DNA from: Fidelibacterota bacterium
GTDB lineage: Bacteria; Marinisomatota; Marinisomatia; SCGC-AAA003-L08; TMED6
Assembly (NCBI GenBank): GCA_014239355.1
Contig: JAAZYZ010000019.1
Location: forward strand, 1-21,503
Reading direction: 5' to 3'
Length of the DNA: 21,503 nt
The notes under the pieces were generated by a model. That model saw only the letters and a list, made by a program, of their open reading frames with translations. It did not search any database and was not told the DNA's origin. The translations under genes were made by a program, and so were the position numbers. Positions within the stretch are counted from its first letter, which is position 1. Each line of letters opens with the position of its first letter. Shown here piece by piece: positions 15,734 through 21,503 of the stretch.

Positions 15734-17527
15734 TTAGCTATACATCCCATCTATTAATTCAGAGTAATTCTTTTCTACTACTTTTCTAACGATTGACATT
15801 TTTGGTGTCATTTCACCTTTTTCTATTGAGAAAGGGTTCGATATTAAAATAAATTTTTTGACTTTTTCAAATTTTGCAAAATCACTCATTAGATTTTCAA
15901 TTTCTTTATTAAACAGTTCTATCACATCTGGATGATCTACAATTGCATTTGGATCTGAAATATTGTTTTGTATATTTTTTAAATAACCAATAACAGAATC
16001 AAAGTTTGGAACTATTAGAGCTGTTAAAAAATTTCTTTTATCACCAATAATGTGAACCTGTTCTATATAAGATGAAGAGGTTAGCTTAACTTCAATCGGA
16101 GCAGGAGCAATATTTTTACCTGCAGAGGTAACAATTAAACTTTTTTTACGATCAGTAATTTTTAAGAAACCCTCATCATCAATATGTCCTATATCTCCAG
16201 TTTTAAACCAACCGTCTTGATTGAAGACTTCATTTGTTGCTTCTTCATTTTTATAATATCCTACCATTATATTTGGACCTTTAGCTAATATTTCACCATC
16301 CTCTGCTATTTTGATTTCAACATTTTCTACAACTTTTCCAACGCATCCAAATTTTAGAGCAGTAGGACTATTACAGGTTAATACAGGGCTTGTTTCTGTT
16401 AAACCATAACCTTCAAGGATAGTTATATCTACTGCAGCAAAAAACTCAGCAAGCTCTTTTGATAGCGGCGCCCCTCCAGATACAAAAAATTTAATATTAC
16501 CACCAAATCTAGCTTTGACTTTAGTATAAATTAATTTGCTAGCTATTCCATGTTTAATGTTCAATAAAAGATTAGTTTTTTTATTGGCAAATTTTAAGGA
16601 TGAATATTTTCTTCCAACATTTAAAGCCCAATAAAATAATTTCTGTCTAATTTTTGGAGCAGTTTTTACACCTGCTATAAATTTAGCATGTATCTTTTCA
16701 AAAACTCTTGGAACACAAACTACAATTGTAGGTTTTGATTCTACCATATTATCAGCAATAGTTTCCATATTTTCAGCATAATAAATAGTAGCACCTATTG
16801 AAAATGCTGTATAATGCCCTCCCATTCTCTCTAAGACATGACTTAATGGTAAGAATGATAAAAATGTTTCATTTGAATTGAATTCTGCAACTTTTAAGGT
16901 TGATTTTATATTAGATATTAAATTTTTATGTGTTAAAACAACACCTTTTGGAACACCTGTAGTTCCAGAAGTATATATAATAGTTAGGATATCTTCCTCT
17001 TTAATACTATTAACCATATCATTAAACGATAATTCGAAATTTTGAGAAAACTCTTTACCTTTATCTAGTAAAGTTATAAAATTTATAATATTTTCAGTCT
17101 CACTATTACATGAGTCATCCATAACCACTATATATTTAAGATCGCTAGAAAAATCAAAGCATTCTTTAACTTTACTAAGCTGCTCTTGATTTTCTACAAA
17201 AACTAATTTAGAGTTAGAGTTTTTTAATATAAATTCAATCTGCTTTGATATTAATGTAGGATAAATTGTTACTGTTGTCATAGCTGAACATATAATACCA
17301 TAATCAGACATCGCCCATTTAGGTGAATTATTTGATAGTATAGCTATATTAGAATTTTGAGCAATACCTAAAGATCTTAAACCAAAAGAAATGTCCTCAA
17401 CAGTTATTTGGACATCTTTCCCATTTAAAGAGACCCAATTATTATTTTTTTTATAAGCTAATATCTTTTTTGAACTACATTTTTCTGTAGTTCCAACAAA
17501 CATTTCTGCTATATTCTTATAATTCAT
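15734..17527 (-). CDS. Long-chain acyl-CoA synthetase (FadD15/FACS-like AMP-binding enzyme)
   Basis: A 597-residue adenylate-forming enzyme that activates fatty acids to acyl-CoA. The P-loop is IIYTSGTTGVPKGVVLTHKN (183-202). The adenine motif is EGYGLTETSP (372-381), the ribose-binding aspartate lies in WFKTGDIG (440-447), and the C-terminal hinge and catalytic lysine are in DRKKSLIVTSAGKNIAP (459-475, K471). FLPLSHVLERMGGHY (225-239) and the R-V-F-E-K region are typical of the long-chain branch also called FadD15. It is the first gene of the long minus-strand run, so its promoter should lie in 17528-17650. The ATG at 17527 has no obvious ribosome binding site. It could feed phospholipid synthesis or beta-oxidation. 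Confidence 0.93.
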   Translation of the reverse strand: MNYKNIAEMFVGTTEKCSSKKILAYKKNNNWVSLNGKDVQITVEDISFGLRSLGIAQNSNIAILSNNSPKWAMSDYGIICSAMTTVTIYPTLISKQIEFILKNSNSKLVFVENQEQLSKVKECFDFSSDLKYIVVMDDSCNSETENIINFITLLDKGKEFSQNFELSFNDMVNSIKEEDILTIIYTSGTTGVPKGVVLTHKNLISNIKSTLKVAEFNSNETFLSFLPLSHVLERMGGHYTAFSIGATIYYAENMETIADNMVESKPTIVVCVPRVFEKIHAKFIAGVKTAPKIRQKLFYWALNVGRKYSSLKFANKKTNLLLNIKHGIASKLIYTKVKARFGGNIKFFVSGGAPLSKELAEFFAAVDITILEGYGLTETSPVLTCNSPTALKFGCVGKVVENVEIKIAEDGEILAKGPNIMVGYYKNEEATNEVFNQDGWFKTGDIGHIDDEGFLKITDRKKSLIVTSAGKNIAPAPIEVKLTSSSYIEQVHIIGDKRNFLTALIVPNFDSVIGYLKNIQNNISDPNAIVDHPDVIELFNKEIENLMSDFAKFEKVKKFILISNPFSIEKGEMTPKMSIVRKVVEKNYSELIDGMYS

Positions 17528-17578
17528 AGAAGTATCAATAATTTAAATGTGTGGAATATTAATATATTACCTATCAAA

Positions 17579-17624
17579 TTTACAATCTTAATTAGATTTT
17601 TTATATATATATTTTATATATAAT
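17579..17624 (+). promoter_or_regulatory. Candidate promoter region for tRNA-Leu
   Basis: The 123-bp gap between the acyl-CoA synthetase start and the tRNA must hold promoters in both directions. On the plus strand there is TTTACA at 17579-17584 with TATATA 17 bp downstream (17602-17607), and a perfect TATAAT at 17619-17624 that would start RNA about 20 bases before the tRNA. The stretch is so AT-rich that none of these is decisive. No clear sigma-70 pair stands out on the minus strand. Confidence 0.3.
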
Positions 17625-17650
17625 TTTATAAATTGAAGTATCAAATAAAT

Positions 17651-17733
17651 GCCGAGGTGGTGAAATTGGTAGACACGCCGGATTCAAAATCCGGTTCTTT
17701 TTAAGAGTGTGGGTTCGATTCCCACCCTCGGTA
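17651..17733 (+). tRNA. tRNA-Leu, anticodon CAA
   Basis: An 83-nt cloverleaf. The acceptor stem GCCGAGG (17651-17657) pairs with CCTCGGT (17726-17732), with a G1-U72 wobble, and the discriminator base is A17733. The D loop contains AATTGGTAGACAC. The anticodon stem CCGGA/TCCGG (17678-17682 and 17690-17694) encloses TTCAAAA with CAA at 17685-17687. A 14-nt variable arm has a short TCTT/AAGA stem, as expected for class II tRNA-Leu. The T arm is GTGGG-TTCGATT-CCCAC (17709-17725). It reads UUG codons. CCA is not encoded (the next bases are CAA) and must be added by nucleotidyltransferase. It stands alone on the plus strand, six bp from the convergent stop of the 126-aa gene. Confidence 0.96.
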
Positions 17734-17739
17734 CAAAAA

Positions 17740-18120
17740 TTACAGATCGTATCTTTTAATAAAACTTTGAAGATCAATTTCAGTTTTTCTTATTCTATTT
17801 TTTTTGTTTCTTTTGTTTTTTTTCTTAATCTCATACATAATCTCTATATCATAATTATTTAATTTTAATGGAATATTATTTCCTAAATAATTAATTGTAT
17901 ATTTTAAACTATTACCATTCTTCTCTACAACAGCAGTATGATGATGGATCGATCCGCAATTAATAGGACAAGCATAAGAACTATTTCTATCTATCTTGAC
18001 ATTAAAAATAGCACCATCATATAAATGAATTTCTAATAGAGAGCCAGTATATAATTCTCCAATCTTTTCTGCAGAGAATAATAACAGCATTGATATTCCA
18101 ATTTCTAATAATACAATCAT
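17740..18120 (-). CDS. Unrecognised 126-aa exported or membrane-anchored protein with Cys/His cluster
   Basis: I do not recognise this family. A hydrophobic N-terminal segment (about 2-16) could be a signal anchor or signal peptide. A small, probably beta-rich domain follows at about 22-97. It contains ACPINCGSIHHHTAVV, with C51, C55 and three consecutive histidines at 59-61, a plausible metal or heme site or a disulfide. The C-terminus (99-113) is a strongly basic stretch (KKKNKRNKKNRIRK). The ATG at 18120 has an excellent AGGAGGT Shine-Dalgarno seven bases upstream, far better than in most genes here. It is divergent from the 64-aa gene at 18313 and shares a promoter motif with it, so the two may be coregulated. 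Its end nearly abuts the convergent tRNA-Leu. Confidence 0.7.
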   Translation of the reverse strand: MIVLLEIGISMLLLFSAEKIGELYTGSLLEIHLYDGAIFNVKIDRNSSYACPINCGSIHHHTAVVEKNGNSLKYTINYLGNNIPLKLNNYDIEIMYEIKKKNKRNKKNRIRKTEIDLQSFIKRYDL

Positions 18121-18312
18121 AATAGCTACCTCCTATTAATAATATTATATTAATGGATGAATATTTATGAATCACAAATCACAAAAATATTAATAAAAAT
18201 ATTTATGTGACTTTTATCAAAAAAATAATTGAAATATATAAATTGTGATTCAGATTATAAAAATAATGAAACATTATTATTATAATTTAATAAAGAATTT
18301 GAGGAGGTTACT
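18121..18312. promoter_or_regulatory. Divergent intergenic control region with repeated TGTGA half-sites
   Basis: This 192-bp gap separates two divergent small genes. AATTGTGATTCA at 18241-18252 (plus) is mirrored by ATTTGTGATTCA on the minus strand (18179-18168), 11 of 12 identical, so each gene has the motif upstream in its own direction. A second minus-strand TGTGA lies at 18183-18179. A CRP/FNR-like TGTGA-CTTTTA-TCAAA lies centrally at 18206-18221. Possible -10 boxes are TATAAT at 18281-18286 (plus) and at 18149-18144 (minus, with TTCATA 16 bp upstream). Both genes have strong Shine-Dalgarno sequences. A CRP/FNR-type regulator is suggested but not proved. Confidence 0.4.
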
Positions 18313-18507
18313 ATGTCAGCTAATAAAAAAAATCAATTTAAAAATATTTTACTATTAAATCTTATTATTGGTATACATAATATAATTAATTTTTCAATAA
18401 ATGGTTATTGGACTGCTTTAGTTATAGGTATTATTAATATTGGAGCCTGGGCATTATTAAGAGATATGAAATTAATACCTGTTTTAATCAAAATTATTAA
18501 TAAATGA
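18313..18507 (+). CDS. Unrecognised 64-aa protein with two membrane helices
   Basis: A short plus-strand gene with a strong GAGGAGGT Shine-Dalgarno four to five bases before the ATG. The protein has a polar basic start (MSANKKNQFKN), a hydrophobic helix at about 12-30, a short turn containing N-G-Y-W (31-34), a second helix at about 35-49 and a basic tail ending IKIINK. This is a two-pass inner-membrane hairpin with no enzymatic motif; I cannot name a family. It is the only plus-strand protein gene in the window and is divergent from the 126-aa gene, with which it shares an upstream TTGTGATTCA motif. The ribosome binding site, helix pattern and isolated position support it being expressed. 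It could be a toxin-like or regulatory membrane peptide, but no partner antitoxin is apparent. Confidence 0.65.
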   Translation: MSANKKNQFKNILLLNLIIGIHNIINFSINGYWTALVIGIINIGAWALLRDMKLIPVLIKIINK

Positions 18508-18518
18508 ATTCTGATTAA
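18484..18518. terminator. Inverted repeat between convergent genes, possible bidirectional terminator
   Basis: TTAATCA-a-AATT (18484-18495) is mirrored by AATT-c-TGATTAA (18507-18518), an 11-pair interrupted stem with an 11-nt loop. It spans the stop of the 64-aa gene and lies just before the convergent stop of the enoyl-CoA hydratase gene at 18524. The stem is AT-rich and has no strong U-tract, so termination is only a suggestion from position and symmetry. Confidence 0.3.
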
Positions 18519-18523
18519 TAAGT

Positions 18524-19303
18524 TTATTTACCTTTAAAAGTAGGTTTCCTCTTTGATAAGAAAGCTTTAATAGCTTCTTTTTTATCTTCTGATTCCATCA
18601 CTATAGAATAAGCTTCTTTTTGAAGAGAATTTAAATCATGAGACGTTTTATAGCATTTATTAAATAGACTTTTTGAAGCTTTTATAGCTAGCGGTGCGTT
18701 TTCTAATATTTCTTGAGCAATTTCTAGAGTTACACCAAGAAGCTCGTTATCTTTACTTAAAAAATCAACTACCCCATCTTGATGGGCACTTTCAGATGAA
18801 AATTTTTGAGCTGTAAATACCCAATATTTTGCTTTAGAAATTCCTATAATTTTAGCTAATCTAAAAACACCTCCAGCCCCAGGTATAATACCTAAAGAAG
18901 TCTCAGGTAGAGCTAAATAAGAACTTTCTGATGCTATTCTAAAATCACAACATAGAGCTAGCTCTAAACCGCCGCCTAGAGCAGCCCCATTAATTGATGC
19001 AATAGTTGGAACTTCCAAATTTTCGATTTGATTAAATAAGTCATTAATTTTATCAAGAAAAGAATAAGCTTCTTTGTAGGACATCCCTTTTCTCTCTTTT
19101 AGATCAGCGCCAGCAGAAAAATGTTTTTGAACAGATCTCAAGATAACTAACCTACACTTATTTTCATTTTTTATATGATGTATTACTTTATCTAAATCAT
19201 TTAAAATTTCTAAATTTAAAGCATTTACAGGTTTATTATTTAGATTTATGAAAGCAATTCCATCGTCATGCATTTCATACTTAATAGATTTAAATTTTAA
19301 CAT
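18524..19303 (-). CDS. Enoyl-CoA hydratase/isomerase family protein, methylglutaconyl-CoA-hydratase-like
   Basis: A complete 259-residue crotonase-fold enzyme. The oxyanion-hole segments are FSAGADLKER (62-71) and NGAALGGGLELALCCDFRIA (105-124). The two catalytic glutamates of hydratases are present: E114 in GGGLE and E134 in PETSLGIIPGAGG, so hydration rather than only isomerisation is expected. The A-G-A-D-L-K-E-R segment resembles the AUH/LiuC branch, which hydrates 3-methylglutaconyl-CoA. The AtuE isohexenylglutaconyl-CoA hydratase is an alternative. It is the last gene of the carboxylase-AtuA operon; its ATG overlaps the end of the AtuA C-terminal-domain gene by 14 bp. Branched-chain acyl-CoA catabolism is inferred from this context. 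Confidence 0.9.
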   Translation of the reverse strand: MLKFKSIKYEMHDDGIAFINLNNKPVNALNLEILNDLDKVIHHIKNENKCRLVILRSVQKHFSAGADLKERKGMSYKEAYSFLDKINDLFNQIENLEVPTIASINGAALGGGLELALCCDFRIASESSYLALPETSLGIIPGAGGVFRLAKIIGISKAKYWVFTAQKFSSESAHQDGVVDFLSKDNELLGVTLEIAQEILENAPLAIKASKSLFNKCYKTSHDLNSLQKEAYSIVMESEDKKEAIKAFLSKRKPTFKGK

Positions 19304-19631
19304 ATTGCTCCAATTCTTTTGGTAGGTCTAATTCTAACAGAAGAGCTGCTTGACCATGAGTTTTTCCTTGTGCGTCATTAATTAAAGTTTCGCTTCCACC
19401 TCCGCCTAAACTATCTTTTAATATAAAATTAAAAGCTAAAATATTATCAAGTTCATAACGAACTACAGGACCTAAAACAATTTGAGAAAAATGATTCTTA
19501 ATCGTTTCTTCATTAAGAACCTCTTTTGCCCAATTATACACCTCTTTATTATAAAAATAAATACCAACATTAGAATGTTTACCTTTATCTCCAGATCTAG
19601 CACCAGCAATTTGTCTTAATCTTATTTTCAT
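19290..19631 (-). CDS. AtuA C-terminal-domain-like protein (separate subunit)
   Basis: A 113-residue protein matching the small C-terminal domain found fused at the end of many AtuA proteins. Its signature is ARSGDKGKHSNVGI (11-24), then a G-P-V-V-R-Y-E segment (54-60) and the glycine-rich GGGGSETLINDAQGKTHG (76-93) near the end. Here the domain is its own gene, starting on the last base of the AtuA-like gene (TAATG), so the two products are likely made in equal amounts and probably associate. The biochemical role of the AtuA family is unsettled, though atuA belongs to the cluster needed for acyclic terpene (citronellol/geraniol) use in Pseudomonas. No signal peptide or membrane segment is visible. 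Confidence 0.85.
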   Translation of the reverse strand: MKIRLRQIAGARSGDKGKHSNVGIYFYNKEVYNWAKEVLNEETIKNHFSQIVLGPVVRYELDNILAFNFILKDSLGGGGSETLINDAQGKTHGQAALLLELDLPKELEQYVKI

Positions 19632-20980
19632 TATAATATGACCTCTGTTTTAATATGTTTTTTATCAATTAAACAGGGCCAAAATGCAATAATTTCTTGA
19701 GGCCTTGGTCTCCCACCTGAAAAGCCCGTAATTCCAGGAGGTCCAGCAGTTATTACTGGAGCCAATTCTTTCCCAAACCTAATAATCTTATCTTTATTTT
19801 TATCTCTAACAGATAATCGTAAGATAATCTCATTACTTTCTGTTTTAAATTCAAGCATCTTAGTTCCATGGCACGATGAAAATCCCAAATATTCCGTTAA
19901 ACAGTCCTCAAATGAAAAACCAGCATTTTTCAACCTTTCCCATATTATTTTAGCTGTTAGTTCTGCTTTCTCTAAAGCATCTGGACCAGATATGGTAAGT
20001 TGACCACTAGCTTTATAACCATTAAAGTAATTAATTGAAACTTTGTATGTATTAGTAGCTTTGTAACCTTTAACTCCAGATATTTCAACTTTATCATTAG
20101 AAATTTCATTAATATCAAATGATGTGAAATCTACTACTACATCTGGAGAAATGTAATAATTAGGGTCCCCCATTTCATACAATACCTGTTCAATAATGGT
20201 ATATTTATTAATAATACCTCCGGAGTTAGGATCTTTAGATACTGTAAAATTTGTACTGTCTGATAAAGACGCTACTGGGTAACCAACATTAGCTAAATTA
20301 GGTACATTTTTCCAATCGGTATAGTTACCCCCCGAACATTGAGCTCCACATTCTAAAATATGACCTGCTAATGTACCTGCCGCTAATTTATCATAGTCAT
20401 CTCTTTTCCAAGAAAATTCATATATAGCAGGACCTAAAACTAAACCTGGGTCACTAACTCTACCAGCAAGAACAATTTGAGCGCCTATAGATAATGCTTC
20501 TGCTATAGAGAAGCTGTCAATATAAGCATTAGCAGAATAAACATTATCTTTAATATCTTTAAAACTAGACCCATCATCCATATTTTTAAAATCTACACCT
20601 TTGTCTAAAAAATTATCAATATCAGGCAGTATATCATCACCTTTAATAATTACAATTTTAATATCTAGACCTAACTCTTTTGCTACTTCCAATAATTTTT
20701 CTTTACATACTTCAGGATTAACACCTCCTGCGTTTGTTATAATTTTAATATTTTTATCTACAATATCTTTAATTACTCTTTTAGCTAAATCGATAAAGTC
20801 TGTAGCATAGCCTTTTCGAGGATTTTTTAATTTTTGCCTTTGCATAATTGATAATGTTACTTCAGCTAAATAGTCTAATGTTAAATAATCAATTTCCCCA
20901 TATTTAACTAAATTATATGGAGCATCTATTGAGTCACCCCAAAAACCTTGCCCATTAGCCACCCTTATTACTTTATTCAT
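19631..20980 (-). CDS. AtuA-like protein (DUF1446, acyclic terpene utilisation family)
   Basis: A 449-residue cytoplasmic protein with the DUF1446/AtuA pattern: VIRVANGQGFWGDSIDAP (4-21), IDYLTLDYLAEVTLSIM (30-46), TNAGGVNPE (82-90), QIVLAGRVSDPGLVLGP (168-184), ECGAQCSGGNYTDW (210-223) and late G-I-T-G-F-S-G-G-R-P-R-P. It is shorter than fused AtuA proteins because the C-terminal domain is encoded by the next gene. Family members cluster with acyl-CoA carboxylases, but the exact reaction is unknown. The ATG overlaps the carboxylase stop as ATGA, and its stop overlaps the next start as TAATG, so the operon order is firm. The most likely role is handling a branched or isoprenoid acyl-CoA intermediate. 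Confidence 0.9.
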   Translation of the reverse strand: MNKVIRVANGQGFWGDSIDAPYNLVKYGEIDYLTLDYLAEVTLSIMQRQKLKNPRKGYATDFIDLAKRVIKDIVDKNIKIITNAGGVNPEVCKEKLLEVAKELGLDIKIVIIKGDDILPDIDNFLDKGVDFKNMDDGSSFKDIKDNVYSANAYIDSFSIAEALSIGAQIVLAGRVSDPGLVLGPAIYEFSWKRDDYDKLAAGTLAGHILECGAQCSGGNYTDWKNVPNLANVGYPVASLSDSTNFTVSKDPNSGGIINKYTIIEQVLYEMGDPNYYISPDVVVDFTSFDINEISNDKVEISGVKGYKATNTYKVSINYFNGYKASGQLTISGPDALEKAELTAKIIWERLKNAGFSFEDCLTEYLGFSSCHGTKMLEFKTESNEIILRLSVRDKNKDKIIRFGKELAPVITAGPPGITGFSGGRPRPQEIIAFWPCLIDKKHIKTEVIL

Positions 20981-21503
20981 ACTTGTAAAACTCCATAATT
21001 AGGTTTTGATATCTCTCTAATATTTGATATTACCTCAAGAGCATAAGCCAACTTATCTCTTGTCTCATGTGGTAAAATAATTTCATCAACCCAAAGACGT
21101 GCAGCTGCATACCTAGAATCTGATTGATCTTCATAATCTTTCTTTATTTGATTATAAATTTCTTCAACCTTTTCATCTGATAAATTACTCATTTTAGCAG
21201 TCTTTATACTTGTTAAAGTCTTGGCTGCCTGTTCAGCTCCCATAACAGCAATCTTAGCTGTAGGCCAAGAAAATAAAAAATTAGGATTATAAGACCTTCC
21301 AGACATTGCATAGTTACCAGCTCCATAACTACCACCAACTACTAAAGATATTTTAGGAACAGTTGAATTTGAAACAGCATTAACCATTTTAGCTCCATCT
21401 TTTGCAATTCCAGACCACTCAGCCTCTTTTCCAACCATAAAGCCATTAACATCATGGATGAATAAAATAGGTATATTATCTTGATTACAATTCATTATAA
21501 ATC
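20977..21503 (-). CDS. Acyl-CoA carboxylase carboxyltransferase (beta) subunit, MCC/GCC type, 5' end outside window
   Basis: Only the C-terminal part is present. The frame stays open to the right edge, and the codons before the internal methionine at 21495 (F, I) belong to the protein, so that methionine is not the start. The visible part contains NIPILFIHDVNGFMVGKEAE, GIAKDGAKMVNAV, GGSYGAGNYAMSGRSYNP and FSWPTAKIAVMGAEQAA, which match the beta subunits of methylcrotonyl- and geranyl-CoA carboxylases. These move carboxyl from biotin to the acyl-CoA. The biotin-carrying alpha subunit is not in the window and may lie farther right. Its stop overlaps the AtuA-like start (ATGA). Substrate type is inferred from the neighbours; propionyl-CoA cannot be excluded. 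Confidence 0.9.
   Translation of the reverse strand, partial: FIMNCNQDNIPILFIHDVNGFMVGKEAEWSGIAKDGAKMVNAVSNSTVPKISLVVGGSYGAGNYAMSGRSYNPNFLFSWPTAKIAVMGAEQAAKTLTSIKTAKMSNLSDEKVEEIYNQIKKDYEDQSDSRYAAARLWVDEIILPHETRDKLAYALEVISNIREISKPNYGVLQV

Noticed and set aside
18313..18507. Toxin-antitoxin or prophage holin for the 64-aa two-helix protein
   Set aside because: No antitoxin, lysis or phage gene lies beside it; size and helices alone are not enough.
20601..20810. Plus-strand open frame of 69 codons
   Set aside because: It is entirely antisense to the AtuA-like gene, which has conserved motifs on both sides.
20977..21495. Carboxylase gene taken as complete from the methionine at 21495
   Set aside because: The frame remains open to the window edge, the preceding codons fit the family sequence, and the N-terminal half of the domain would be missing.

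Overview
The window looks like a piece of a compact, very AT-rich marine bacterial chromosome. The best single clue is the large secreted metallophosphoesterase at the left, which ends in two dockerin-like calcium repeats of the kind common in Candidatus Marinimicrobia (SAR406 / Neomarinimicrobiota). Low GC, tiny intergenic gaps, and MCC/Atu-type acyl-CoA catabolism genes fit that. The assignment is an inference from style and gene content; there is no rRNA or other marker that fixes it.

Layout. (1) Positions 1-17527 hold 18 genes, all on the minus strand, with no gap over 29 bp and many start/stop overlaps. In transcription order they are: long-chain acyl-CoA synthetase, purM, gpsA, a lysine-rich repeat protein, cutA, a Kv-beta-like aldo/keto reductase, a 48-aa cysteine-rich microprotein, ung, a saccharopine-dehydrogenase-like oxidoreductase, a DUF3524 glycosyltransferase of the tRNA-queuosine mannosyltransferase family, a TMEM220-like membrane protein, typA/bipA, an FMN-binding glutamate-synthase-domain protein, a small Smr-like protein, rmuC, a Ste24-type M48 protease, the secreted metallophosphoesterase, and a DMT/EamA transporter cut by the left edge. 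(2) A tRNA-Leu(CAA) on the plus strand (17651-17733). (3) Two small unrecognised genes transcribed divergently (17740-18120 minus, 18313-18507 plus) around a 192-bp region rich in TGTGA half-sites. (4) From 18524 to the right edge, a minus-strand operon of acyl-CoA carboxylase beta subunit (cut by the edge), AtuA-like protein, a separate AtuA C-terminal-domain protein, and enoyl-CoA hydratase, all overlapping.

How the genes fit together. The right operon reads as branched-chain or isoprenoid acyl-CoA breakdown of the leucine/acyclic-terpene type: carboxylation of a beta-methyl-enoyl-CoA, then hydration. FadD, GpsA and PurM are housekeeping lipid and purine functions. Ung, RmuC and the Smr-like protein are nucleic-acid maintenance candidates; TypA and the DUF3524 enzyme are translation related. 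The left directon as a whole is not a single pathway.

Most of the window is recognisable core or accessory metabolism. The parts least explained by known families are the divergent small-gene pair with its shared promoter motif, the cysteine-rich microprotein ahead of ung, the lysine-rich repeat protein, and a 17-bp dyad that recurs at the same distance ahead of two unrelated genes.
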